From Roseimaritima multifibrata (GTDB lineage Bacteria; Planctomycetota; Planctomycetia; Pirellulales; Pirellulaceae), in NCBI RefSeq assembly GCF_007741495.1, contig NZ_CP036262.1:7006001-7070000 (forward strand): a stretch of DNA of 64,000 nt. The letters are read 5' to 3'. The position numbers were made by a program, and so were the translations under genes. Shown here piece by piece: positions 19,125 through 28,783 of this stretch (the first letter of the stretch is position 1; every line of letters starts with the position of its first letter). The notes under the pieces were generated by a model that worked only from the letters and a program-made list of their open reading frames with translations, ran no database searches and had not been told where the DNA came from.

Positions 19125-19871
19125 CTAGATCAGGCTTTCCAGCAATCGTCGTAACTTCCGCAGTTCCACTCGGTGATCCAAACCCTCGGTGGGAGGGATC
19201 GAAACGGTCAACGCGCGGTTGTACCGCTCCCGCTCCAACAAGGATACCCATTTTCCATAGTCAATTTCACCCTGCCCGACGCTGGCATGGAACTTGTCTG
19301 GCAAGGAATCCCGCAGATGGATGTTATAGACGTATTTTAGAATCCGATCCAAATTTTTGTTCTTTGCTGGCCCACAGATGAAGACACTCGGGTCCATCGT
19401 GATTCCCAGACCATGCACGTTGTCGCACAAGACCATCAATGTATCAGGGTCTTCGCTCAACCGCCCCAGTTCGCACTTCACAGCGACTCGAGCTCCCTGA
19501 GCTTCGGCCAGATCGACCAACCGCTGCAAATGTTCGACTTCCTCGTTGAAAGGAGTCCCCAGTTCGGCCGAAGGGACGGTCAACGTGACCACGCGAGTCG
19601 CTTTGGCGAACTTGCAAATCTCGTCGAACAGGGCGTAGTGTTCGGCACCTGATTGCTTCAGGTCAATGCTATACCCACTGATTTCCATCCGGTGCGAATG
19701 ACGCACCTGATGCACCACCTTCTCAGGGACAGTCAGTAGGTCTGCAGGATCAACATGCCCATCGGAATGCAAATCAATTTCAACCGCTGTGAACTCTAAA
19801 TCATTCAACAGCTCAATTGCATCTTCAAAACAGCGGTCAGGAAGACACTCCAAAGTTGCAGCAATTATCAT
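19125..19871 (-). CDS. Sugar phosphate isomerase/epimerase-like TIM-barrel protein
   Basis: The 248-residue product fits the xylose-isomerase-like TIM barrel superfamily (AP_endonuc_2). It shows alternating beta strands and helices: FTAVEIDLHSDGHVD, the AVKCELGRLSEDPDTL segment, GITMDPSVF and the C-terminal NIHLRDSLPDKFHASVGQGEIDY, where metal-binding Glu/Asp/His usually sit. A strong GGAGG lies about 10 bases before the ATG at 19869-19871. Such enzymes act on sugars, inositols or keto acids; the substrate is not deducible. No signal peptide, so cytoplasmic. Confidence 0.78.
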   Translation of the reverse strand: MIIAATLECLPDRCFEDAIELLNDLEFTAVEIDLHSDGHVDPADLLTVPEKVVHQVRHSHRMEISGYSIDLKQSGAEHYALFDEICKFAKATRVVTLTVPSAELGTPFNEEVEHLQRLVDLAEAQGARVAVKCELGRLSEDPDTLMVLCDNVHGLGITMDPSVFICGPAKNKNLDRILKYVYNIHLRDSLPDKFHASVGQGEIDYGKWVSLLERERYNRALTVSIPPTEGLDHRVELRKLRRLLESLI

Positions 19872-20124
19872 GATTTACCAGCCTCCATGTGGGTTCTTTG
19901 CAACAAAAAATAATTGCAGTCATAGTGAACTGGGAAGTTTAGCCATTTAAGCAGCTTTGGTAAAACCCCGGTCCTTTAAGATCGCTGGCGGAAAACCTCA
20001 GGAAATGCTAGCAAATTGGCTTGATACAATAGCTTTGCGGATCGTTTACACTAGATCCTTGGTTTGATGGATACCGCTAACAAACGCCCTGCCTACCAGG
20101 CTCCTCTTCTCTTAAAAAAGCGCC

Positions 20125-21933
20125 ATGCCAACACTAACGTCCCGCTCTATTGGCTTATTCGTTTTCGCGTGCCTGTGGGCATTTGCGTCCTATCCCGTTT
20201 CTTTGCAGGCGGCCGACCGCCCCAACGTAGTCATTGTGATCACGGACGACCAAGGCTATGGCGACCTCTCTTGCCATGGGAATCCGATCCTCAAAACACC
20301 TAACGTGGACCAGCTTTATTCCGAAGCGGTTCGGTTGACCGACTACCACGTTTCTCCCACCTGCTCGCCAACACGCAGCGCATTCCTGACAGGCCACTGG
20401 ACCAATCGCACCGGAGTCTGGCACACGATCATGGGGCGATCGATGCTCCGCGAAAACGAAGTCACAATGGGCAAGGTCTTTCAGGACGCTGGCTATGCAA
20501 CGGGAATGTTCGGCAAGTGGCACCTCGGGGACAACTACCCGTATCGCCCTGAAGACCGCGGATATGGCGAGGTCCTCCGCCACGGTGGAGGTGGAGTCGG
20601 GCAGACGCCCGATTACTGGGACAACGCCTATTTCGATGGCAGCTATTGGCACAACGGGACCCCCACCCCGGTCAAAGGATTCTGCACCGATGTCTTTTTC
20701 GATTACGCGAAAAAATTTATTAAGACTCAAAAAGAGGCAGGCAAACCGTTCTTAGCGTACGTCGCAACCAACGCCCCGCACGGTCCAATGCATGCTCCTG
20801 AAGATTCAAGTCGCCCCTACGCGGACCAATCGGTCAACTTGGCCAATTTCTATGGCATGATCGCCAACATCGATGACAACGTCGGAAAACTGCGTGCCTT
20901 CTTGGACGAAGAAGAATTGACGGACAACACGATCTTCATTTTCACAACCGACAACGGTTCGTCATCGGGATGGAAAACGTTCAACGCAGGAATGCGTGCG
21001 GGCAAAGGAAGCGAATACGATGGCGGGCATCGGGTTCCATTTTTCCTCCACTGGCCCGCCGGCAATCTGGACACCGGTCGCGATGTCGAAACGATCACCG
21101 CTCACGTCGACGTGCTGCCAACTCTGATTTCAATGTGCGATATCGCTTCCCCAAAAGACGTTCAATTTGATGGAACCGACATCAGCACGCTGATCGAGGG
21201 AAATGCAACCGACTGGCCCGACCGAATCCTGGTCACCGATTCCCAGCGAGTCAAAGATCCGATCCAGTGGCGTAAAAGCAGCGTCATGACCGATCGCTGG
21301 CGTTTGATCAACGGCAAAGAACTATACGACATCGACCAAGACCCTGGGCAGCAAAAGGACATTGCAGCCGAACACCCGCAAGTCGTCCAGCGGCTTACCG
21401 ATTTCTACGAATCATGGTGGCATGAATTGCTGCCAACGTTCGCTCAGGAAACTTCGATCTACCTAGGCCATCCACGCGACAATCCCGCCCGCCTGACGTC
21501 CCACGACTGGATCACCACGCGGATGACTCCATGGAACCAGCAGCAGGTTCGGCAGGCGATGAACGGCCCTGCGAACACTGGATTCTGGAATGTACTGGTC
21601 CACGAAGCGGGCGAATATCAAATTCGTCTTCGCCGTTGGCCTGAGGAAAACGGCAGCGCCATCCAAAGTGCGTTGCCGCCCGGAGCCGACGTGCCGGGTG
21701 TTAAACCGTACCGGGCGGCACAAGGCAAAGCGATCGCAGCGACCAAAGCTGGCATCCAAATCGGCGACCAACAGCAACAACAAGCCATTCCCCCAGACAC
21801 GGCCGAAGTCGTTTTCAACATTCAACTACCCGCCGGAAAGACTCGCTTTGAGGCGACGTTCGAAACAGCGGACGGCACCAAATTCGGAGCCTACTACGCC
21901 TATGTTGAACGATTGCCAACCGCCACTAAATAA
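20125..21933 (+). CDS. Secreted sulfatase (arylsulfatase family)
   Basis: The 602-residue product starts with a signal peptide (GLFVFACLWAFASYPVSLQAA, cleavage near residue 30). The metal site ITDDQGYGD (D41, D42) and the formylglycine motif C80-S-P-T-R84 in TCSPTRSAFLTG define a type I sulfatase, activated by a formylglycine-generating enzyme. FGKWHLGD and FIFTTDNGSSSGWK supply further active-site residues. Residues ~450-602 form an extra C-terminal beta-rich domain. It hydrolyses sulfate esters, probably of algal polysaccharides, in the periplasm or outside the cell. A second sulfatase gene follows after 13 bp. Confidence 0.95.
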   Translation: MPTLTSRSIGLFVFACLWAFASYPVSLQAADRPNVVIVITDDQGYGDLSCHGNPILKTPNVDQLYSEAVRLTDYHVSPTCSPTRSAFLTGHWTNRTGVWHTIMGRSMLRENEVTMGKVFQDAGYATGMFGKWHLGDNYPYRPEDRGYGEVLRHGGGGVGQTPDYWDNAYFDGSYWHNGTPTPVKGFCTDVFFDYAKKFIKTQKEAGKPFLAYVATNAPHGPMHAPEDSSRPYADQSVNLANFYGMIANIDDNVGKLRAFLDEEELTDNTIFIFTTDNGSSSGWKTFNAGMRAGKGSEYDGGHRVPFFLHWPAGNLDTGRDVETITAHVDVLPTLISMCDIASPKDVQFDGTDISTLIEGNATDWPDRILVTDSQRVKDPIQWRKSSVMTDRWRLINGKELYDIDQDPGQQKDIAAEHPQVVQRLTDFYESWWHELLPTFAQETSIYLGHPRDNPARLTSHDWITTRMTPWNQQQVRQAMNGPANTGFWNVLVHEAGEYQIRLRRWPEENGSAIQSALPPGADVPGVKPYRAAQGKAIAATKAGIQIGDQQQQQAIPPDTAEVVFNIQLPAGKTRFEATFETADGTKFGAYYAYVERLPTATK

Positions 21934-21946
21934 AGGTCTCTCACCG

Positions 21947-23386
21947 ATGCTGATGTTCGTTCGCTTGCAAGCTGTGCTGCTGGGACTGTTGATGGTCTCG
22001 TACAGCCAGGCCGCCACTCCGTCGACCAATTTTGTCGTGATCAATTGCGACAACTTGGGATATGGAGACACCCAGCCCTTCGGATCCGAACTGCATCGCA
22101 CGCCTTCCTTAAACCAGATGGCTGCGGAGGGACGCAAATTCACACATTTCTATTCCTCGGCAGGTGTCTGCACGCCTTCGCGTGCCAGCCTGATGACAGG
22201 TTGTTATTCACAGCGAATTGGGATGCATGACAACCCTCGCGACGGCTGGGTCCTGCGTCCGGTCTCTCGATATGGTTTGAACCCTGATGAAATGACGATT
22301 GCAGAAGTTCTTAAACAGCAAGACTATGCGACGGCGATCATTGGCAAATGGCATCTTGGCGACCAACCGGAATTCCTACCGACGCGTCAAGGGTTTGATT
22401 ACTTCTATGGGATTCCCTATAGCGATGACATGACCGCTCGGACATGGAAAAACGATGGTTCCAAGTGGCCACCACTTCCCCTGATGCAAAACGAAACGGT
22501 TATCGAAGCTCCCACGGATCGAACCACTTTGACCGAGCGATACACATCGGCGGCAACCAAGTGGATCACCGAACATCAGGACAGTCCCTTCTTCCTGTAC
22601 CTGCCGCATGCGATGCCGGGCAGCACCGCACATCCGTATGTGGGGACCGCGTTTGCGGGCAAGAGCGCGAACGGGCCATGGGGAGATTCGATAGAGGAAC
22701 TTGACTGGTCGGTTGGCCAGATATTGGATCATCTAAAGGAACTGAATCTTGCCGAAAAGACCTTGGTGATCTGGACCAGCGACAACGGAGCTCCCTCCAA
22801 CAAGAACAATTTCCAGCGGGGTTCCAACCTTCCTCTTCACGGCCGCGGCTATAGCACCAGCGAAGGAGCCTTTCGCGTTCCCATGATCGCATGGCAACCG
22901 GGCCGAATTCCCGCGGGCACCGAATGTTCAGAGCTATCAACCATGATGGACCTGCTACCAACATTCGCGCACCTGGCAGGAACAAGCCCCGATCCGAAGC
23001 GTCCCATTGACGGGTTAGACATCAGCCCTCTGCTACTGGCAGATGAAGGCGCGACAACGCCTCACGAAGCTTTCTACTATTACTCGGGGGCTCAATTGCA
23101 AGCGATTCGCAGCGGACCGTGGAAACTGTTTCTTCCGATCAAACCGGCCGGCAATCATCCCCACTTCTCAGCGGCTCAGCCCCCCGCTCCACTGCTGTTC
23201 AACGTTGTCGAAGATATCCGCTGCGAACAGAACGTCGCCCGTCAAAATCCGGACATCGTGTTTCAATTGTGGACACTTGCAGAACAGGCCCGCGATGAAC
23301 TGGGGGATCAAAATCGCCAAGGAAACGGACAACGCGTCCGAGGTGAACTACCGGTCGACAAGCAACCGGTGGCGCAATCCCTCTAG
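21947..23386 (+). CDS. Secreted sulfatase
   Basis: The reading frame is open from 21590, but I choose the ATG at 21947: it lies 13 bp after the stop of the first sulfatase, has AAAGG just upstream, and gives a 479-residue protein that begins with a signal peptide (MLMFVRLQAVLLGLLMVSYSQAA). The 119 residues upstream are an out-of-frame shadow of the first sulfatase. The formylglycine motif is C75-T-P-S-R79 (VCTPSRASLMTG), the metal site is INCDNLGYGD (D35, N36), and IIGKWHLGD and VIWTSDNGAPS follow. Probably co-transcribed with the first sulfatase and acts on a related sulfated glycan. Confidence 0.95.
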   Translation: MLMFVRLQAVLLGLLMVSYSQAATPSTNFVVINCDNLGYGDTQPFGSELHRTPSLNQMAAEGRKFTHFYSSAGVCTPSRASLMTGCYSQRIGMHDNPRDGWVLRPVSRYGLNPDEMTIAEVLKQQDYATAIIGKWHLGDQPEFLPTRQGFDYFYGIPYSDDMTARTWKNDGSKWPPLPLMQNETVIEAPTDRTTLTERYTSAATKWITEHQDSPFFLYLPHAMPGSTAHPYVGTAFAGKSANGPWGDSIEELDWSVGQILDHLKELNLAEKTLVIWTSDNGAPSNKNNFQRGSNLPLHGRGYSTSEGAFRVPMIAWQPGRIPAGTECSELSTMMDLLPTFAHLAGTSPDPKRPIDGLDISPLLLADEGATTPHEAFYYYSGAQLQAIRSGPWKLFLPIKPAGNHPHFSAAQPPAPLLFNVVEDIRCEQNVARQNPDIVFQLWTLAEQARDELGDQNRQGNGQRVRGELPVDKQPVAQSL

Positions 23387-23711
23387 CCCCGGTCGAAAGG
23401 GCATCCGCCATGACAAGTGTTGCTTCACCACAACACTTTGCTCACCACCGCTCGCTTTCGATTTTCCAGGGACGTGAAATCAATAGGTGACGGTTTACGA
23501 CCGTGGATTTACGAGCCAGCGACGCGATCCGTGCCGTCGTGACAAGAATGCAGCAGGAACCACCATCTGGCGACGGTAGCTGCGGCGGTCCCGTCACGAA
23601 CCGTTTTCATACCACCCCTTCGACAGCCCAGCATTCGACAGCCCAGCATTCGACAGACATCCGTTCGACAGACATCCCATCGAATGCTTTCACGGACTTG
23701 CGTTCGATGCG
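23387..23711. other. Intergenic region between convergent genes
   Basis: No gene is visible between the second sulfatase and the convergent Ntn hydrolase. The main feature is the 4 x 15-bp tandem repeat at 23619-23678. I see no strong terminator hairpin with a T-run. Confidence 0.55.
23619..23678. repeat. Tandem repeat, 4 x 15 bp (2 + 2 variants)
   Basis: Two copies of TTCGACAGCCCAGCA (23619-23648) are followed by two of TTCGACAGACATCCx (23649-23678). All four share TTCGACAG, so this is one 15-bp array with two sub-types, each duplicated. The copies end shortly before the stop of the Ntn hydrolase gene. Confidence 0.9.
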
Positions 23712-24770
23712 TTAAAACGGCTGCGTTGTTGGCTTGAATTCCGAATTCACACAGCCGGACAATTCGATATTGTCCGGATCCAGAACCAGCACGGAAGAGC
23801 CTGGTGACCAATCCAACTGATCAAGATTTATCCAGATGACATTGGGGCTGGTCGTCAATTCGAAGAAGTAACGGCGTGTATCGAGGTTGGCGACCGTCCG
23901 ATACTCCGTGTCGTAAATCGTTCCCGCAGTTTTATAGGGAGCGTTAAAAGGAACGGAAGCGTTACGTGCAATCGAAAACACGGATGCGACCGCCTCTCGT
24001 TCGCCCTTTGGCTTGCGAAGCGTTTTCAAAAAATAGTTAGCCCGTACAAAGCGATCGATGGGGTTCACATTTCCCGGCAATGTAGTTTGGCGGGTAGCGT
24101 TCTCAAAATCCCACTTCTTCAGCTCTAGCAACTGTTCATCGTAAGGCGGGTCATTGGTCATCACTTGATGCTCTTTGCCATGATAGACCTTTGGTTGTCC
24201 ATTCACATATTCGATGATCGCCGAATCGCCTGTCGGGTCTTCGATCGCCATGTGCAAAGAAGACTTAAACCCGGCGTGTTCCACCATAATCGGCTGAATG
24301 CCTTCCATCAGCTTCAACGCTTCCTCAACGGTGGCGGCGTTATCAAGCAGGTACTGTCCCCACAGGCCCGCCTGGACTCCAGCCTTATCGCGATCACGGG
24401 GACCGAAGTCAGCAGCCGTCAGGAACAACAGATGCATCACGAATCCTTTTTCATTCATGCCGTCGACGGAGGCAAGACCATAAGCCGAAACGACGACCGA
24501 TCCATATTTCGAAGTCCATTTCGCCGGATTCTCGTTGACGACGACGGCCGGGCCAACTTGACCGCCATTCCTCTCCAGGCCTGGCGGGAATACGTACAGC
24601 ATTGGCTCGGTCGATTCGGCCCAATCCATCGTGCGTCCGGAAATATCTGCCAATCCATTTCCGTTCCACAACACTCGCGTACACGCGAGGGCGGTCGACG
24701 CCGACAAGACTCCGGCAACGGTCAATAATTCGCAAAATAGTCGAGCAAAATCGTTGGCTGTCGCGATCAT
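23712..24770 (-). CDS. Linear amide C-N hydrolase (choloylglycine hydrolase/penicillin V acylase family)
   Basis: The 352-residue product starts with a signal peptide ending ALA before Cys30, the Ntn nucleophile that becomes the N-terminus after cleavage. Arg46 and Asp49 (SGRTMDW) lie 16 and 19 residues after it, exactly the C2/R18/D21 spacing of bile salt hydrolases and penicillin V acylases. YGSVVVSAYGLASVDGMNEKGF supplies the next conserved block. The enzyme cleaves linear amide bonds, perhaps N-acyl-homoserine lactones or N-acyl amino acids, in the periplasm. Bile salts are unlikely in this host. It is a single gene between the sulfatases and a polysaccharide-lyase-like gene. Confidence 0.9.
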   Translation of the reverse strand: MIATANDFARLFCELLTVAGVLSASTALACTRVLWNGNGLADISGRTMDWAESTEPMLYVFPPGLERNGGQVGPAVVVNENPAKWTSKYGSVVVSAYGLASVDGMNEKGFVMHLLFLTAADFGPRDRDKAGVQAGLWGQYLLDNAATVEEALKLMEGIQPIMVEHAGFKSSLHMAIEDPTGDSAIIEYVNGQPKVYHGKEHQVMTNDPPYDEQLLELKKWDFENATRQTTLPGNVNPIDRFVRANYFLKTLRKPKGEREAVASVFSIARNASVPFNAPYKTAGTIYDTEYRTVANLDTRRYFFELTTSPNVIWINLDQLDWSPGSSVLVLDPDNIELSGCVNSEFKPTTQPF

Positions 24771-25198
24771 TCAGGTTCCTCTAAGGTGTCCAAGTTTGAA
24801 AAATTAAAATTCCGCAACGAACTTGTGAATGGCAAGCGAGCGACAGAAGTCACAAAGAACTGGCGAATGCCATCCATGTCGATGAACAAACGAATCACCT
24901 GCCCTTCGCACACTCCCTGGCTTCAGCTTCGCCATGCTTCTAGCACAAGAATTTTTCCGGGAGCCGCCAATCAACCGTCAGGCCCTCTCCGGTCGCCACG
25001 CCGGTGCAGTATAGGAGATTCCGCCAATTCATTCACGTACTCCCCCACCTGTTTTGCGAAATCGGCACCGGTTTGACTGGTAGCGGCAGGCAACCACCAA
25101 GCATGGCGTCGATTGCCCTTCGCCGCTGCGTAGTCGCGTGGCAAGAACGATACGATTCGTCCTTTGTGGATACAGGAAACGCAACGACCAACGCGTCG
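24771..25198. other. Intergenic region without a recognised gene
   Basis: This 428-bp stretch lies between two minus-strand genes. It holds short ORFs in several frames, none with a family signature, a signal peptide or a clear ribosome binding site. No repeat or hairpin stands out. The Ntn hydrolase promoter is expected near 24780-24850. Confidence 0.5.
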
Positions 25199-25981
25199 CT
25201 ACGGCGTCTCATCCAAAGCAATTTCAAGGTCGTCGATATAGATCCAGTTCTCAGTATCAATGTCGGGGTGACGGTACATTCCCACCTTCAAATAGTGCTG
25301 ATAGCCGTTGTTCATGTTTGGTCCGCTTGCGATCAGAACCGGGACCTCCGATTCGTCGACAAAAACTTCGGCCTGCCCCGACATTCCCTCTGTCCAAGAA
25401 ATCCGCGTTTCGATCGTGTGCCACGTTCCCTTCGTAATAGGCGTCGGCCCTATCTGCTGCTGAACATTGCCGTCGGCTGTCAGCCCATAGTTAAGGCCGA
25501 CAACCAATTGGGAATCGACTTCGCCGATGCTAAGCGAGACGGGTGGGCTGAGCGAGTCAAAGTCCTCCCAAGATTCGCCGATTGCCCGATTCGGTTGATC
25601 GTGCCACTGGCCGATCAACCACCAGCGGTTTTCGGGGGCGTCCGACACAAAATCCTCCGCAACCATGAATCGCCAACGATAGGTCACGCAATCACCGTCT
25701 TTAAACGGAAAATCAACACTTACTTCTGCACGGATTCCGCCGTGCTGCTTGGGCATTGCAGGGAACACCCGAAGACCAAGGTGCTGTGAATCACCTTCGC
25801 CAATGACGGCCAGACTATCACGAGTGGCCACGTCAACACTCGACATTCCAACAAGCGACTCCGGCATGATCGCGCGAAGGAACCCAACCTCCTCGTCCCT
25901 CCCCCCGCGTTCGCTGCAGCCACAAAGAAACAGATTTAAGATAGCAAGGTGCGTGAATACGATTCGTCTTGCTGGAGCCAT
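25199..25981 (-). CDS. Lipoprotein with polysaccharide-lyase-like beta-sandwich
   Basis: From the ATG at 25979-25981 (260 residues) the product begins MAPARRIVFTHLAILNLFLCGC, a lipoprotein signal with lipobox L-C-G-C22; ten extra residues upstream are in frame but not needed. The mature protein resembles heparin-lyase-type jelly rolls: GDCVTYRWRFMVAEDF, WWLIGQWHDQPN, VGLNYGL, GTWHTIETRISWTE and YLKVGMYRHPDIDTENWIYIDDLEIA near the end. These proteins bind or cleave acidic polysaccharides. Catalytic residues cannot be confirmed by eye, so it may be a binding protein. It lies amid sulfatase and PSD1 genes, fitting glycan use. Confidence 0.7.
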   Translation of the reverse strand: MAPARRIVFTHLAILNLFLCGCSERGGRDEEVGFLRAIMPESLVGMSSVDVATRDSLAVIGEGDSQHLGLRVFPAMPKQHGGIRAEVSVDFPFKDGDCVTYRWRFMVAEDFVSDAPENRWWLIGQWHDQPNRAIGESWEDFDSLSPPVSLSIGEVDSQLVVGLNYGLTADGNVQQQIGPTPITKGTWHTIETRISWTEGMSGQAEVFVDESEVPVLIASGPNMNNGYQHYLKVGMYRHPDIDTENWIYIDDLEIALDETP

Positions 25982-26316
25982 AACGGTAAGGTTCGCGGTG
26001 TTGGCGTTCATTATTCAAGCATTCGGATTCAACAGGTAGCAGGAATTCACCTACCTTCTCACAGACACAAATCCCGCGACTTCGGCGGGGCGTTTCTTCT
26101 TCGCCTGCTCTTGAGAACCACCCAGCGACGATCAATGTATCCGGCCGAAACGCGATTTGATTTGAAGCAAACGATTTCGCCATCCACGACGACCTTAATG
26201 TAGTTGGTATTTGGGCAGCGTTCACGAGGCTCCTTTTCGCTGTTTTTCGGGGTATGATGGAGGAAACCCTGCCTGCGATCCATTCGGCTGTTCCGCCCCT
26301 CCTCCTTGCCTGCTCC

Positions 26317-28779
26317 ATGCACTCCCCTGCTCCGCTGCTCCGACTGCTCAGCCTGCTGCTAACCATGGGATGGTTCCTTGGTCCGCTCTCTGCTGCAGAT
26401 CCGATTGATTTCGCCAAGGATATTCGGCCAATCCTTTCAGAAAATTGCTTCTTCTGTCATGGCCCCGATACGGAGACTCGCGAGGCAGGTTTGCGACTGG
26501 ACACATCCGCAGGGGCGGACGAGGTCATTGAAGCCAATGCGAGCGAGGAGAGCGAACTGTTCCAGCGGTTGATCAGCGATGATGCAGATATGCTGATGCC
26601 TCCGCCAAGTTCCAACCGCCAGCTAAACGCTCAGCAAATTGCTCAGATCAAAGAATGGATCGACCAAGGTGCCAACTGGGAACAGCACTGGTCTTTCAAA
26701 CCGCTCATCGCTCCGGCCATTCCAACGTTGCCCGACACATCGCTGATCCGAAACCCGATCGATCAATTCGTTCAATCGCAACTTGCAGCACAGAACATCC
26801 AACCGTCGCCTGCAGCCGCACAGACCACGCTGGTGCGACGCCTGTTTCTTGACCTGACCGGATTGCCGCCGACCCCGGAACAGACAGCCGAATTTTTGGC
26901 AGACGTTTCCGAGGATGCCTACGAGCAATTGGTCGACCGGATTCTGGAATCCCCTGCCTACGGAGAACGCATGGCGTGGAACTGGTTGGAAGCGGCCAGA
27001 TATGCCGACACGAACGGCTACCAAGGGGACAACGAACGAACGATGTGGCCCTGGCGTGACTGGGTGGTGCAATCTTTTAACAACAACCTTCCCTATGACC
27101 AGTTCACTCTGTGGCAACTGGCCGGAGACCTACTTCCCGACGCAACCAACGAACAAATACTTGCAACGGGGTTCGCTCGCAATCACATGATCAACGGCGA
27201 GGGTGGACGAATCGCGGCGGAGAACCGTGCCGAATATGTGATGGACATGTCCGAAACGATGGGGACCGTGTGGCTGGGATTAACTCTTAACTGTTGCCGG
27301 TGTCACGATCACAAATACGATCCCTTGACCAACGAAGAGTACTATCAGTTCTTTGCCTTTTTTGACCAAACGCCGGTGACAGGCGCAGGAGGCAATGCTC
27401 AGACGCCGCCCACCCTGCCGGTCCCCAGCCAAAAAACAGCCAACGAATTGGAGGTGCTGCGTGCTCAGCTACAGACACATAACCAACGCCTTAAAGACCT
27501 TGCCAAACAAACGATCGACGGCGGACAGATTCCATTCTCGTTTCCGAAATCAACGGATGCGGTGATCCGAAACGGCTTCCGGCAGGCTGACCGCGCGACT
27601 GCGGAACTGGCGATTAAGCAAGACCAGCAAGCGGTTCAAGCGAAAATCACCGCGAAGGAAAAAGCGATTCCCAAGGTGATGGTCATGGCCGACATGAAAG
27701 AACCTCGGGAAAGTTTCATCCTAGAACGCGGCCTGTATAACAAACCGACCGTTCAAGTCACCGCGGGCTTCCCCAAATTCCTCCCTGCGCCGGAACCGAC
27801 CGAGAAAGCAGATCGTTTGACGCTGGCAAAATGGTTGATTGATCCAGAGCATCCGTTAACCGCTCGAGTCGCCGTCAATCGTTTTTGGCTTCAGATTTTT
27901 GGCACGGGACTGGTTAAAACAGCCGAGGATTTTGGCGTGCAAGGAGAAATCCCACCTCAACTGAACCTACTGAACTGGCTGGCTGCCGACTTTCGCGATT
28001 CAGGCTGGGACGTTAAGCGATTGATTCGTCAGATGGTAACCAGTCACACCTATCGACAATCCTCACGCATCGCATCCCCTGAAATCTATGAACGCGACCC
28101 TGAAAACCGACTGCTCGCCCGCGGTTCCCGCTACCGGCTTCCTTCCTGGATGATTCGCGACCAAGCGCTGGCCGCCAGCGGGTTGCTCTCCTCGGTTTCT
28201 GGCGGTCCATCGGTGAATACCTACCAACCGCCCGGAGTCTGGGAAGAAGCTTCCTTTGGCAAAAAGAAATACGTCCAAGACCATGGGGAGAAATTGTATC
28301 GACGCAGTCTTTATGTTTTCTGGCGAAGGATTGTCGCCCCCACAATGTTCTTTGACAGCGCATCGCGGCAAAGCTGCACCGTCAATATCCAGCGCACCAA
28401 CACTCCTTTGCATGCTCTGCAAACGCTAAACAACACGACCTATGTTGAAGCGGCCCGCGTCCTGGCAGAAAAGGTCCTGGCAGAAAAGGACCTGGTCGAA
28501 ACGGGCATCGATCCAACAAGCGATAGCGACGCTCAAAAAATCGACCGAGTGTTTCAGCGAGTTCTTGCCCGCCCCGCAACCGCGACCGAGCAGCAGGCGT
28601 TGCAAGCAGGCCTTGACCGCTCACGCACCCAGTTTCACCGAACGCCCGATGCGGCGACCGAGCTAACCGCGATTGGTGAAGCCGCACGGGACACATCGAT
28701 CCCGGTTGTCGAACATGCCGCCTGGACTGGTCTGTGCTTGGCAGTCCTCAACCTGGACGAAACTCTGAACCGAGAGTAA
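26317..28779 (+). CDS. PSD1-type planctomycete cytochrome c (DUF1549/DUF1553) protein
   Basis: I favour the ATG at 26317 (820 residues, MHSPAPLLRLLSLLLTMGWF...), which gives a normal signal peptide; 26254 would add 21 residues. A single c-type haem motif C-F-F-C-H is followed by GPDTETREAGLRLD, the Planctomycete cytochrome C (PSC) module. Then come DUF1549 (about 130-340, with YGERMAWNWLEAARYADTNGY and NCCRCHDHKYDP) and DUF1553 (about 540-800, with LTARVAVNRFWLQIFGTG). Such proteins are secreted, almost confined to planctomycetes and relatives, and their electron-transfer role is unproven. The DUF1501 partner follows after 4 bp. Confidence 0.93.
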   Translation: MHSPAPLLRLLSLLLTMGWFLGPLSAADPIDFAKDIRPILSENCFFCHGPDTETREAGLRLDTSAGADEVIEANASEESELFQRLISDDADMLMPPPSSNRQLNAQQIAQIKEWIDQGANWEQHWSFKPLIAPAIPTLPDTSLIRNPIDQFVQSQLAAQNIQPSPAAAQTTLVRRLFLDLTGLPPTPEQTAEFLADVSEDAYEQLVDRILESPAYGERMAWNWLEAARYADTNGYQGDNERTMWPWRDWVVQSFNNNLPYDQFTLWQLAGDLLPDATNEQILATGFARNHMINGEGGRIAAENRAEYVMDMSETMGTVWLGLTLNCCRCHDHKYDPLTNEEYYQFFAFFDQTPVTGAGGNAQTPPTLPVPSQKTANELEVLRAQLQTHNQRLKDLAKQTIDGGQIPFSFPKSTDAVIRNGFRQADRATAELAIKQDQQAVQAKITAKEKAIPKVMVMADMKEPRESFILERGLYNKPTVQVTAGFPKFLPAPEPTEKADRLTLAKWLIDPEHPLTARVAVNRFWLQIFGTGLVKTAEDFGVQGEIPPQLNLLNWLAADFRDSGWDVKRLIRQMVTSHTYRQSSRIASPEIYERDPENRLLARGSRYRLPSWMIRDQALAASGLLSSVSGGPSVNTYQPPGVWEEASFGKKKYVQDHGEKLYRRSLYVFWRRIVAPTMFFDSASRQSCTVNIQRTNTPLHALQTLNNTTYVEAARVLAEKVLAEKDLVETGIDPTSDSDAQKIDRVFQRVLARPATATEQQALQAGLDRSRTQFHRTPDAATELTAIGEAARDTSIPVVEHAAWTGLCLAVLNLDETLNRE

Positions 28780-28783
28780 GCCA

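Noticed and set aside
21590-21946. A 119-codon N-terminal extension of the second sulfatase reading frame
   Set aside because: It overlaps the first sulfatase in another frame, has basic, non-domain composition, and would hide the signal peptide that starts at 21947.
23619-23678. CRISPR array
   Set aside because: The units are 15 bp and directly adjacent with no spacers, and there are no cas genes.
24786-25076. A 96-codon plus-strand ORF
   Set aside because: It has no recognisable domain, no clear ribosome binding site and a Pro/Ser-rich composition typical of chance frames.
25833-26417. A 194-codon minus-strand ORF crossing the PSD1 start
   Set aside because: It overlaps the lipoprotein gene and the PSD1 N-terminus in other frames and has no domain content.
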